Source: Collinsella sp. TM09-10AT
Lineage (GTDB): Bacteria; Actinomycetota; Coriobacteriia; Coriobacteriales; Coriobacteriaceae
DNA: 64,000 nt
NCBI RefSeq assembly: GCF_003436275.1
Contig: NZ_QSOP01000004.1
Span: 1-64,000, forward strand
Direction of reading: 5' to 3'
This document shows positions 28,601 through 37,562 of the stretch, one piece after another (the stretch's first letter is position 1; each line of letters starts with the position of its first letter). A program made the position numbers and the translations under genes. The notes under the pieces are model-generated. The model was not told the origin of the DNA and searched no databases. It saw only the letters and a list, made by a program, of their open reading frames with translations.

Positions 28601-30347
28601 CGAGGTCCGTCAGTCCACGCCCGGCATCGGCCTGATCTCGCCTCCGCCGCACCACGACATCTACTCCATCGAGGACCTGGCAGAGCTGATCTTTGACCTT
28701 AAGAATGCCAACCCCGGCGCGCGCGTGTCGGTCAAGCTGGTCAGCGAGGCCGGCGTCGGCACCATCGCAACCGGTGTGGCCAAGGGCGCTGCCGACAAGA
28801 TCTTGATCAGCGGCCACAATGGCGGCTCGGGTGCCGCGGCGCGCGATTCCATTTGGCATGCCGGCCTGCCGCTGGAGCTCGGCCTTGCCGAGGCCCAGCA
28901 GACGCTGCTGCAAAACGGCCTGCGCTCGCGCGTGGTGCTCGAGGCCGACGGCAAGCTCATGGACGGCACCGATGTTGCCGTCGCCTGCCTGCTGGGCGCC
29001 GAGGAGTTTGGCTTTGCGACCATGCCGCTCATCTCGATGGGCTGCCTCATGCAGCGCGACTGCCAGCAGGATACCTGCCCTGCCGGCATCGCCACGCAAA
29101 ACTGCCGCCTGCGTCGCGGCTTCCGCGGCAAGCCCGAGCACGTCGAGCACTTTATGCTCTTTGTTGCCGAGCAACTGCGCGAGGTCATGGCGAGCCTGGG
29201 TTTCCGCACCGTCGACGAGATGGTCGGCCACCCCGAGTGCTTGCGCCAGATCGAGGTCCCGGGCAACCGCAAGGCCAACCTGCTCGATCTGTCGCCCGTG
29301 CTGGCGAGCGCGACCTGCGAGTTTGGTGCCCATATCCCGGGTGCCGACGGTCGTCACTTCCTGCCGCAGATGGCTGCCGACAGCGAGCTCGACAAGACGC
29401 TCGACTCCACGTTGTTCGTGCCCTATACGGCCGATGCCCGTGCGCACCTGCGTCCGATTCGCTTCCGCGCCGATATCGCCAACGTCAACCGTTGCGTGGG
29501 CACCATCCTGGGCAACGCGGTGACCAAGGCACATCCCGAGGGCTTGCCCGCCGGCTCCATCACCGTCGATTGCGATGGTTCGGCCGGTCAGAGCTTTGGC
29601 GCGTTCCTGCCGCGCGGCATTACGCTCAACGTGTGCGGCGACGCCAACGACTACTTTGGAAAGGGCCTTTCGGGCGGCGAGGTGTCGGTGCGCCCCAACC
29701 CGCATGCGACCTACAAGTTCGACGAGAACATCATCGTGGGCAACGTTGCGTTCTTTGGCGCCACGAGCGGCCGCGGCTTCATTAACGGTCTGGCAGGCCA
29801 GCGCTTTGGCGTGCGCAACTCCGGTGCCACCGTGGTGGTCGAGGGCTGCGGCAACCATGGCTGCGAGTACATGACGGGCGGTCTGGCGCTCATCTTGGGC
29901 GAGGTCGGGCAGAACTTCGCCGCCGGTATGACGGGTGGCGTGGCCTATGTCTTTGACCAGTACGGCACGCTCAGTGCCCGCGTGAACCACGAGAGCGTGG
30001 AGCTCAAGGCCCCGACGGCCGGCGAGCTGGCACAGATTCGCGAGCTCATCCAAGAGCACGTGGACGCGACGCAGAGCCCGCGCGGCATCAAGCTGCTCTA
30101 CAGCTTTGAGACGATGAGCAAGCACTTCGTGAAGGTCATTCCGACCGAGTACGAGCGTGTGCTGGCGATTGTCGCCGCCGCCGAGGCCGTCGGCAAGACG
30201 CATGCGCAGGCAGAGGAGCTGGCGTTTGACATCGTGACCGGTCGCGCGAGCGCTGCGGATCTCGCTCGCTTCGATGCTGCGGGCGGTGCTGCGGGCGCTG
30301 CGTCCGTGGCTGCCAGCCCTGTTGCTTCGACCAAGAAGGAGGCGTAA
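25671..30347 (+). CDS. gltB: Glutamate synthase large subunit
   Basis: A 1558-aa enzyme making glutamate from glutamine and 2-oxoglutarate. A 20-residue propeptide precedes the amidotransferase nucleophile C21 (DHDACGIGAL). The central and FMN-binding synthase domains follow. The 3Fe-4S ligands are C1125, C1131 and C1136 (C-x5-C-x4-C), after which comes the GXGXG beta-helix domain (about 1270-1480). The length is normal. ATG 25671 has GGGGAGG upstream. gltD follows 5 bp later, so a standard two-subunit enzyme is expected. Confidence 0.97.
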   Translation: MQADSAQQQGLYRPEFDHDACGIGALADINGERHHQILDDALSILVNLEHRGGTGLEKNTGDGAGILFQVPHHFFRKEAQKCGQILPAEGDYGVAMLFFPQDDKGVEDARRVFEEGCAEAGVPLLFWREVPVDPHDLGETARACMPTILQAFLGRPDDTPAGDAFERRLYVCRRTIEKKADAEFALRDKIFYVCSMSSRTIVYKGMLVATQMRRFFIDLNDAAVKTAVALVHSRYSTNTTPSWERAHPNRFIIHNGEINTLKGNVNWIRAREPNLYSPVLQHDLERVMPIINREGSDSAILDNVLEFLVMNGRPLTRAASMLLPEPWDHNDNLGEERRAYDAYQSMLMEPWDGPAAIAFTDGRTLGAALDRNGLRPARYYVTRDGRFMLASEVGTIEVSPENILTSGCLGPGQMLEVDFARGRVIYNDELRARYAKEKPYRDWIAEETLTIDALDEPIASVPAAVRMAKLGYHWDDVDEVVRPMAQQGKAPLASMGIDAPLACLSKKTRSFYDYFYQLFAQVTNPPIDALREHMVTSTTLYLGNHGNLLEDSRTACQLVRLERPLLSKEEFDRICAIDRVGFKTRRFRAVYRRNAGEGALQAALKQLAEDVEAAVRDGVNIVVLSDRAAAGEVPVPSLLAVGCVHNHLIRAGVRTFADIVVECGDAVSPHDFAALVGYSASGIYPYNAHVCIRDLAAHGDLDVTAEQGIANYNKAATAGIVSIMSKMGISTVQSYHSAQIFEAVGFTPEFVNAYFVGTVSRVGGMGVEDVEREQNERYDAALAILKSPAPDQLPTLGLTKWRPLGGEDHLIDPQTVYLLQTACREDSYDTFKEYSARLHRTGRAVRLRDLLDFDASGRTPVSLDEVEPALNIVRRFNTGAMSYGSISKEAHECMAIAMNRLHGRSNSGEGGEDPRRETPLANGDSKNSAIKQVASARFGVTSRYLCSAFEIQIKMAQGAKPGEGGHLPGKKVYPWIAEVRQSTPGIGLISPPPHHDIYSIEDLAELIFDLKNANPGARVSVKLVSEAGVGTIATGVAKGAADKILISGHNGGSGAAARDSIWHAGLPLELGLAEAQQTLLQNGLRSRVVLEADGKLMDGTDVAVACLLGAEEFGFATMPLISMGCLMQRDCQQDTCPAGIATQNCRLRRGFRGKPEHVEHFMLFVAEQLREVMASLGFRTVDEMVGHPECLRQIEVPGNRKANLLDLSPVLASATCEFGAHIPGADGRHFLPQMAADSELDKTLDSTLFVPYTADARAHLRPIRFRADIANVNRCVGTILGNAVTKAHPEGLPAGSITVDCDGSAGQSFGAFLPRGITLNVCGDANDYFGKGLSGGEVSVRPNPHATYKFDENIIVGNVAFFGATSGRGFINGLAGQRFGVRNSGATVVVEGCGNHGCEYMTGGLALILGEVGQNFAAGMTGGVAYVFDQYGTLSARVNHESVELKAPTAGELAQIRELIQEHVDATQSPRGIKLLYSFETMSKHFVKVIPTEYERVLAIVAAAEAVGKTHAQAEELAFDIVTGRASAADLARFDAAGGAAGAASVAASPVASTKKEA

Positions 30348-30352
30348 GTGCC

Positions 30353-31834
<1,482 letters not shown>

Positions 31835-31853
31835 AGTAGTCATTTAAGAACGT

Positions 31854-31890
31854 CCCCAATGACTAGTCATTTTTTGTCTAGTCGTTGGGG
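31854..31890. terminator. Palindromic terminator / GTCCCC-type hairpin after gltD
   Basis: CCCCAATGACTAG (31854-31866) pairs with CTAGTCGTTGGGG (31878-31890). Inside it, AATGACTAGTCATT (31858-31871) is a perfect palindrome followed by TTTTT, so it can terminate gltBD. The GTCCCC edge matches other small hairpins in the window. Confidence 0.7.
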
Positions 31891-32187
31891 GCACTCTTTG
31901 CGAGCGATTTACTCGTTTGTCGACGTACGGGTGTTCATTTGGCGACTTCTTGGGCTGTGGTCACCTGTTGTTTCTGTGGTGGCTGCGGGCATCTGGCTCA
32001 AAAGGGCGGGTTGGCTGTCTATGTCTACCTGCGGTTTCTTTGCGGTACGCTCATTCGGTCAAGTGCCCCGTCAAGTGTTTGGTTAGCATCTGGTTTGCAG
32101 CCGAAGGCCTATTTTGCCCGCGCTTGCCTCGGTTGCTCGCCCTCCTCGTAAGCTCAAATTGAGGTCCATCAGTTTGAGGAGGATGCC
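31891..32187. other. Gene-free stretch before the 235-aa gene
   Basis: About 300 bp. Short frames exist but show no family resemblance and lack ribosome sites. Nothing else is recognised, except GAGGAGG before the next start. Confidence 0.4.
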
Positions 32188-32895
32188 ATGACTGACCACG
32201 CTTTTGACCGAGCAGAGCTGGCTGAAGCCGTCGGCAACGATATTGCCGACATGGCTCACTTTTGGATGCTGCGGAAGTTTCAATTCCTGGAGCCGGCGCG
32301 CGAACAGTTCGAGATCATTGTCGACCCGTGGCTCAGCTATTGCGAGGAGCCTTCTCAAAACGAAATCATGGCCTACAACATGGCGTTTACCGATTGGCTG
32401 CTCTTCGAGCGCCCCTATCGCCATGGCAAAACGCTGCTCGAGCTATATGTTGACGAGCCGCCGGCATCGCTTTCGCCTGCCTCGCTCAAGCGGCTCGAGC
32501 AGGTACGCGACACGCATTATTTCTCGCGCTTTGGCATTTTGGACAAGAATCCTGCGTCCGGCATGGTCGTGCTGAAGGACACACGCACCGATCATCGCTT
32601 TGATGTCTACGATCCGCATATCGTGCAGAAGGAGCACTGGAGTGACGGCGCGATTGCGGTGCGCCTCGCCTGCGTCGACGATGTCTGGCTTACGGCGGGA
32701 CAGCTCTACCTGTATGACATCGCGCGGCTGAGCGATACGGCGGTCGATGGGCCGGGTGCGGTGCATCCGGAGGACCTGCAGGACGGCTTTGACACCTCGT
32801 GCATCAGCTTCTTCTTGCGTCTGGTCCGCGACATCATGGGCGCCCAGGGGCGGTACGTAAAGTCGCTCAACATCTACGAGCAGGAGTGGGAGTAG
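32188..32895 (+). CDS. Hypothetical protein, 235 aa
   Basis: I do not recognise this protein. It is soluble, acidic and rich in aromatic residues, with segments such as LSYCEEPSQNEIMAYNMAFTDWLLFERP and THYFSRFGILDKN. The centre looks like a beta-barrel followed by helices. There is no signal peptide or membrane segment. ATG 32188 has GAGGAGG 6-12 bases upstream. It is a single gene; repeat array C begins 41 bases after its stop. Confidence 0.75.
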   Translation: MTDHAFDRAELAEAVGNDIADMAHFWMLRKFQFLEPAREQFEIIVDPWLSYCEEPSQNEIMAYNMAFTDWLLFERPYRHGKTLLELYVDEPPASLSPASLKRLEQVRDTHYFSRFGILDKNPASGMVVLKDTRTDHRFDVYDPHIVQKEHWSDGAIAVRLACVDDVWLTAGQLYLYDIARLSDTAVDGPGAVHPEDLQDGFDTSCISFFLRLVRDIMGAQGRYVKSLNIYEQEWE

Positions 32896-32935
32896 GGGAT
32901 GGGTAGTTGTCGCCTGCCTTGCCTTTTGGCTTTTT

Positions 32936-33153
32936 GTCTCGATCTGTAACGTTTGGGGGCAAAACACCGGTCTACCTGTTACAGATCGAGACGAATGCTT
33001 GGGCGCCGCTGGTTTGTCTAAATCTGTAACGTTTAGGGGCCTGGAGAACGTCTAACTGTTACAGATCGAGACGTTTGGCACCTGGCTGGGGGGAATGTCT
33101 CAATCTGTAACATCTACAGTCCAAAAATCGTTCTTCTTGTTACAGATCAAGAC
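32936..33153. repeat. Array C: three 57-bp inverted-repeat units
   Basis: Units are 32936-32992, 33016-33072 and 33097-33153, with start spacings of 80 and 81 bp. Arms keep ATCTGTAAC and GTTACAGAT in every copy. The last arm ends 20 bases before the start of the nuclease-like gene, so any transcript from further upstream carries the array as its leader. Confidence 0.92.
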
Positions 33154-33173
33154 GTTTGTCGGTGGAGGCAACG

Positions 33174-34250
33174 GTGACGATGGTCCATTTGTCCGATGTG
33201 GTGGTGATGGAAGTGTCTAATACCGTTTTCAAGCACAAGCATACGACTCGCAACACGTTGGCGCGGAATAGGATGCTCGCGCGACTCACGGAGGCGACCG
33301 AGCAAGGTGCGCTGCTCGCAACGCATGACAATGCCGAGCTCATGTGGCTGCGGCGTCATGTTGGAACCGACGATATCGCGGAACCCGAGCCGTATTTGTT
33401 CTGCTTTCAACATGATTGGGATGCGCTGACGCCGACGGAGCGAGCGCTGCGGGCCATCAAAGGGCTTGCGGAGTTTCATCCCGATTGGGCGTTTTGGGGC
33501 TATGACGCGGCACTTTTGTGGGGTCTGGAGGTGCCGAATGATCTGCTTGGGCCACGATATCTTGTTAAGACAGGTTGCTCGGTGCCGCTGAGTGCAGGAT
33601 GTCGGCTGTTGCGTCCGCAGGCGGCGGGCGCACTTGAACAAGTCGACGGCGTGCAGGTGACGTCGTTTTGGCGCACGGTGGAGGATTGCCTACTGCGTGC
33701 ACCGTTCTCCTACGGGTTGGCGATTGCCGATTCTGCACTGCGGGCGAAAGGCGTATCACGTGGGGATTTGTGCGAGCGCCTCCGCGCCGATTGCGAGGGC
33801 AGGCGAGGGTATCGCAGGGCACAGGTGATTGCGTCGTATGCGGACGGGCTGTCTGAAAACGGCGGCGAGTCTCGGTTCCGAGCATTCTTTATTGCGTACG
33901 GCTTTCCGGTTCCGGAGCTGCAGGTGGAGTTTCGCGACCCGCTCGATCCGAGCCAGGTGTTTCGCGTCGACTATTTTTGGCGGCTCGAGGACGGGACGTG
34001 TGTCATCGGCGAGCTCGACGGAAAGGGGAAGTACACCTTGCAGAGCGGCGAGGGTCGGGAGTCGGCTGACCCATTCGTGGCAGAGCGTCAGCGGGAATCT
34101 CATCTGACAATGCTCGGGCATAAGGTGCTGAGGTTTACGTTTGATGAGCTCAAGAACCCAGGGAAGCTGGCTGAAAAGATGAGGCTGGCGGGTATTTCGC
34201 AGCGGGCCGATTTGGCTGAGGGATGGAAGCGTCAGTGGTATGGGTGCTAA
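33174..34250 (+). CDS. PD-(D/E)xK (DUF559/Vsr-like) nuclease-domain protein with AbiEi-like N-terminus
   Basis: A 358-aa protein. The C-terminal third has the nuclease signature D266...E280-x-D282-G-K284 (RVDYFWRL, VIGELDGKGKY), then RQRESHLTMLGHKVLRFTFDEL, typical of DUF559/Vsr-like endonuclease folds. The N-terminal two thirds resemble actinobacterial proteins annotated as AbiEi-like antitoxins, with a small winged-helix-like start and a central WRTVEDCLLRAPFSYGLAIAD segment. The start is uncertain: GTG 33174 has GGAGG 5 bases upstream, with ATG 33180 or 33207 as alternatives. It is flanked on both sides by repeat arrays C and D. Real cleavage activity is not shown. Confidence 0.7.
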   Translation: MTMVHLSDVVVMEVSNTVFKHKHTTRNTLARNRMLARLTEATEQGALLATHDNAELMWLRRHVGTDDIAEPEPYLFCFQHDWDALTPTERALRAIKGLAEFHPDWAFWGYDAALLWGLEVPNDLLGPRYLVKTGCSVPLSAGCRLLRPQAAGALEQVDGVQVTSFWRTVEDCLLRAPFSYGLAIADSALRAKGVSRGDLCERLRADCEGRRGYRRAQVIASYADGLSENGGESRFRAFFIAYGFPVPELQVEFRDPLDPSQVFRVDYFWRLEDGTCVIGELDGKGKYTLQSGEGRESADPFVAERQRESHLTMLGHKVLRFTFDELKNPGKLAEKMRLAGISQRADLAEGWKRQWYGC

Positions 34251-34291
34251 GGGGTGCAACTGACGCGAATGTGGTTGTTTCTGCCGAGTTT

Positions 34292-34589
34292 GTCTCGATC
34301 TGTAACAACAAGGGGCCGTTTGGCCTCGTAGCTGTTACAGATCGAGACAGAAGGTTGGCTGCCGCTAAAAGATCTCAATCTGTAACATCTAGAGGCCGAA
34401 AACCTGTCTACTTGTTACAGATTTAGATGTTTGACGACAGGGCTGGAGAATATCTTAATCTGTAACATCTAACGGCCAAAAACCGCTCTAACTGTTACAG
34501 ATCGAGACAAAGGTTGGACGCGGTGCCGAAAGATCTCGATCTGTAACATCTGGCTGCTAAAACCCGGTCTACCTGTTACAGATCTAGAC
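34292..34589. repeat. Array D: four 57-bp inverted-repeat units
   Basis: Units are 34292-34348, 34372-34428, 34452-34508 and 34533-34589, with spacings of 80, 80 and 81 bp. The first unit's middle reads best in reverse orientation compared with the next three. The array begins 42 bases after the nuclease-like gene and ends about 150 bases before the amidohydrolase. Confidence 0.92.
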
Positions 34590-34738
34590 ATTTTCCTGAT
34601 GTCGCTGGGGTGGGACTGCAACGCATTTCGTTCCCCGCATCTCCTTCTTGCTCCGTTAACCGATATGTCCGCAGCAATTCCGCCGCGCTAGGTAATAATG
34701 GACAAATGTTGAAGTTTTCTGAGAGGGAGGAGCTCGAT

Positions 34739-36109
34739 ATGGCGACTGCCGATCGTTCCACGTTGTTTATCAATGCGACCGTTCTGGATGGTTCGGAGCA
34801 TATGGAGCCGCAGCCCGATATGGCCGTGGTCGTCGAGCGTGGCATCATCACCTGGATGGGACCGAGCGCTGTGGCCCAAGCTCCAGCGGGGGCCGAGGTC
34901 ATCGACCTGGCAGGGGCGTATCTCATGCCGGGCCTCATCAATATGCACGTGCATCTGTGCGGTTCGGGCAAGCCGGTCTCGGCGGGTGATGCGGGCGCGC
35001 TGATGAAGAAGCTCGACAATCCCGTGGGCCGCGCCATCGTTCGCCACATCCTCAAAGGCAGCGCCCAACAGCAGCTGGCAAGCGGCGTGACTACGGTGCG
35101 CGGTGCGGGTGACCCGCTGTTTGCCGACATCGCCGTGCGCGATGCTATCGATGCCGGCAAGTATCAGGGTCTGCGTCTGGTAGCGCCGGGAACGGGCGTT
35201 ACAGTGCCGGGTGGCCACGGCGCGGGGCTGTTCGCGCAGGTCGCCAATACGCCCGACGAGGCGGCCGAACAGGTGCGCGACTTGTACGCTCGTGGTGCCG
35301 ACGTCATCAAGTTGTTCGTGACGGGTGGCGTGTTCGACGCGACCGAAGTTGGCGAGCCGGGCGTGCTGCGCATGCCGATCGATGTTGCCGCGGCGGCGTG
35401 CAAGGCGGCGCACGAGGTGGGCCTGCCGGTTATGGCTCATGTCGAGAGCACCGAGGGCGTGAAGGCCGCGCTTGAGGCCGGGGTCGACACGATCGAGCAC
35501 GGTGCCCCGATGACGCCCGAGATCCTGGAGCTGTATCGCGGCGCCGCGGGCACACAGCTCGAGGGACGCGCGCCGAGCGTGACCTGCACGATCAGCCCGG
35601 CGCTGCCGTTTGTATTGCTCGACCCGGAAAAGACCCATTCGACCGATACACAAAAGAAGAACGGCGACATCGTGTGCTCGGGCATCATCGAGAGCGCCCG
35701 TGCCGCGCTGGAAGCTGGCATTAAGGTGGGCCTGGGCACGGACTCAAGCTGCCCGTTCGTGACGCAGTACGACATGTGGCGTGAGGTGGCCTATTTTGCC
35801 AAGTATGTCGGTGTGAGCAACGCCTTCGCGCTGCATACGGCTACGCAAGTCAACGCCGAGCTGCTGGGGCTGGGCGGCGAGACCGGTACGATCGAGTGCG
35901 GCAAGGCCGCCGATATCCTGGTGACGCGCAAGAATCCGCTCGATGACCTGTGCGCTCTGCGTGAGCCGACGCATGTGATGTGTCGCGGTGATTTGGTACG
36001 CAAGCTCAAGGTGAAGCGTATTCCCGAGGTGGACGCCGAGCTCGACGCGATTATGGCCATGCCTGCCGAAGCGCTGGCTGAGGAGCTGGCCCGCGACGGT
36101 GTGGCGTAG
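34739..36109 (+). CDS. Metal-dependent amidohydrolase (imidazolonepropionase/prolidase-like)
   Basis: A 456-aa amidohydrolase-superfamily enzyme. The metal motif H70-V-H72 is in LMPGLINMHVHL, with later ligands in GADVIKLFVTGG (the Lys position), VMAHVEST, DTIEHGA and GLGTDSS. Closest in pattern are the Xaa-Pro dipeptidase-like members; the substrate cannot be read from sequence. ATG 34739 has GGGAGG 8 bases upstream; the open frame continues upstream without a site. It is not in an operon. Confidence 0.85.
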   Translation: MATADRSTLFINATVLDGSEHMEPQPDMAVVVERGIITWMGPSAVAQAPAGAEVIDLAGAYLMPGLINMHVHLCGSGKPVSAGDAGALMKKLDNPVGRAIVRHILKGSAQQQLASGVTTVRGAGDPLFADIAVRDAIDAGKYQGLRLVAPGTGVTVPGGHGAGLFAQVANTPDEAAEQVRDLYARGADVIKLFVTGGVFDATEVGEPGVLRMPIDVAAAACKAAHEVGLPVMAHVESTEGVKAALEAGVDTIEHGAPMTPEILELYRGAAGTQLEGRAPSVTCTISPALPFVLLDPEKTHSTDTQKKNGDIVCSGIIESARAALEAGIKVGLGTDSSCPFVTQYDMWREVAYFAKYVGVSNAFALHTATQVNAELLGLGGETGTIECGKAADILVTRKNPLDDLCALREPTHVMCRGDLVRKLKVKRIPEVDAELDAIMAMPAEALAEELARDGVA

Positions 36110-36142
36110 ATGTGACAAAGGGGCAGCTCCGTTGCCGCATGC

Positions 36143-36180
36143 AAAAAGCTGAGGTCTCAACACGAGGCCTCAGCTTTTTT
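36143..36180. terminator. Bidirectional terminator between convergent genes
   Basis: AAAAAGCTGAGGTCTC (36143-36158) pairs with GAGGCCTCAGCTTTTTT (36164-36180). A-runs and T-runs on both sides let it serve both the amidohydrolase and the minus-strand gene. Confidence 0.88.
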
Positions 36181-36202
36181 ATCGAACAAATACTTAAGAT
36201 TT

Positions 36203-36231
36203 GGGACAAACAAACCTGATTAATTTGTCCC
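36203..36231. repeat. GTCCC-type hairpin
   Basis: GGGACAAA (36203-36210) and TTTGTCCC (36224-36231) are perfect arms; the loop includes AAACCTG. It is a further member of the small hairpin family. Confidence 0.55.
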
Positions 36232-36242
36232 GCGTGCGGGCG

Positions 36243-36716
36243 TTAGGAGCGGGTTTCCATCTTGGCGTGGCACTTGGGGCAGGTGACGCGGATCTTGCCT
36301 TTGCCCTTGGGGACGGAGAGCATCTGGCCGCAGTTGAGGCACTTGAGGTATGCTGTGGTCTTGCGACCCTTCCACATCTTCTTGGCCGTGCGCTTGGCAC
36401 GCTCAAAGTCTTCCTTGCTGGTACCGGCCGTGCGCGAGGCGTTGGCAGCCGCGGCGCCGCTACCCAAGCTCGCTACGAACTTGCCCAGGCCGGGGACGTT
36501 AGCGGTCGCGGCGACAAAGGCCGCGTTTTCCTTGCGACGTGCGTCGATGTTTTTGGACAGGCCGCGCAGCACGCCAATCACGATTACGGCGATGGCAATC
36601 CAGCTGAGCCACTGGATATGGGCTATCGATCCGATCATCGCGATGACGATGCCGACAAAGCCCATAACGATGGTGAGCTCATCGGCGCCATTGCGGCCCT
36701 TCATAAAGTCATTCAT
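36243..36716 (-). CDS. Two-TM membrane protein with C-terminal zinc ribbon
   Basis: A 157-aa protein of unknown function. Two membrane helices lie at about residues 14-31 and 35-52. A basic linker follows, then a zinc ribbon with C126, C129, C146 and C149 (CLNCGQ...CPKCHA). Such RNA-polymerase-like ribbons on small membrane proteins are common in Coriobacteriia. I choose ATG 36716 (MNDFMKG); an upstream ATG at 36746 adds ten residues. It is monocistronic. Confidence 0.7.
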   Translation of the reverse strand: MNDFMKGRNGADELTIVMGFVGIVIAMIGSIAHIQWLSWIAIAVIVIGVLRGLSKNIDARRKENAAFVAATANVPGLGKFVASLGSGAAAANASRTAGTSKEDFERAKRTAKKMWKGRKTTAYLKCLNCGQMLSVPKGKGKIRVTCPKCHAKMETRS

Positions 36717-36771
36717 GCAAATTGCCTTTCGTTCGATATGCTGCACGCCTTTATACCCGATTTAGAGCAAG

Positions 36772-36837
36772 GGGGACAGGTCAATCTGCACCAAGGTGGT
36801 GCAAACATACCTGTCCCCGATGCACCAAGAAGGTGCA
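36772..36837. repeat. Compound GTCCCC/GGTGCA hairpin element
   Basis: GGGGACAGGT (36772-36781) pairs with ACCTGTCCCC (36809-36818). Inside lies TGCACCaaggtGGTGCA (36787-36803), and TGCACCaagaaGGTGCA (36821-36837) follows. The parts match the element at 766-798. Confidence 0.65.
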
Positions 36838-36862
36838 AAGCAGTCCGTCCCCAATGCCCCAA

Positions 36863-37135
36863 TTACTTGGAGAGCTTGTCGACGACGCGTTCGATCTCGG
36901 CGAGCTTGGCGGCCTTGAGGTCTTCGTCGCCCGATTCGATTGCCGAAGTCACGCAGCCCTCGATATGCGCCTTGAGCACGTCGGCGTTGATGCGCGCAAT
37001 GAGCGCCTGCGTTGCCATGAGCTGCGTGGAAATATCGACGCAGTAACGGTCCTCATCGACCATCCGCAAGATGCCGTCGATCTGGCCGCGTGCCGTCTTG
37101 AGCATGCGGGTTACCGATTTGTGGTCTGCCATCAT
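36863..37135 (-). CDS. csoR: CsoR-family copper-sensing repressor
   Basis: A 90-aa all-helical DUF156 repressor. The Cu(I) site C32-H57-C61 is complete (RYCVDISTQL, KAHIEGCVTSA), which separates it from FrmR and RcnR types. ATG 37135 has GAGGA 6 bases upstream. It is the last gene of copA-copZ-csoR. It should release the operator upstream of copA when Cu(I) binds. Confidence 0.92.
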   Translation of the reverse strand: MMADHKSVTRMLKTARGQIDGILRMVDEDRYCVDISTQLMATQALIARINADVLKAHIEGCVTSAIESGDEDLKAAKLAEIERVVDKLSK

Positions 37136-37178
37136 GGCGGGTCCTCGTTTCTGGTCGGGGGGGGGTACGTGCGGGTCG

Positions 37179-37400
37179 TTACGCGGCGGTCACCGAAAGG
37201 GCGTGGAACTTCTCGCCGGCGCCCTCGACGGCGGCGGCGAGCTGCTCGGCGGTCACGGTGTCGGCGCACTCCACCTGGACGGTCTGGGTCTCGTGATCGG
37301 CGTCGGCGTCGGTCACGCCGGCCACGTTGAGCAACGCCGTCTCGACGGTGGCGTCGCAGTGGCCGCACATGAGGCCGGAAGTCTTGATTGTGTATCGCAT
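37179..37400 (-). CDS. copZ: Copper chaperone CopZ (HMA domain)
   Basis: A 73-aa single heavy-metal-associated domain with the metal motif MCGHC near residues 11-15 (GLMCGHCDATVETAL). It carries Cu(I) to the exporter CopA. AAGGAG precedes ATG 37400. It lies 152 bp after copA and 43 bp before csoR; the gap to csoR contains a nine-G run at 37157-37165. Confidence 0.9.
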   Translation of the reverse strand: MRYTIKTSGLMCGHCDATVETALLNVAGVTDADADHETQTVQVECADTVTAEQLAAAVEGAGEKFHALSVTAA

Positions 37401-37462
37401 GGGTGTACTCCTTATCGATTGAGATTATCTGACAGTTTAGTCGTGAACAGCGTCATCTTAAA

Positions 37463-37562
37463 GGTGCGCTGAGGTGCCCGAGATTGCCCCGAAAGAGGAG
37501 CGAAGCGTACTTGGGTACGCGAGCGACGGTTTGAGGGGCAAGGTCGGGTGCATCAGTGCGCC
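37463..37562. repeat. 100-bp imperfect hairpin between copA and copZ
   Basis: Two 28-base arms (37463-37490 and 37535-37562) match at about 20 positions plus wobble pairs, and CGTAC/GTACG pair in the middle. It overlaps the last codons of copA. It may modulate read-through to copZ-csoR, or be a REP/BIME-type repeat. Confidence 0.55.

Noticed and set aside
31885-32162. Short plus-strand frames of 75-88 codons after gltD
   Set aside because: Three overlapping frames with no family likeness and no ribosome site; treated as non-coding.
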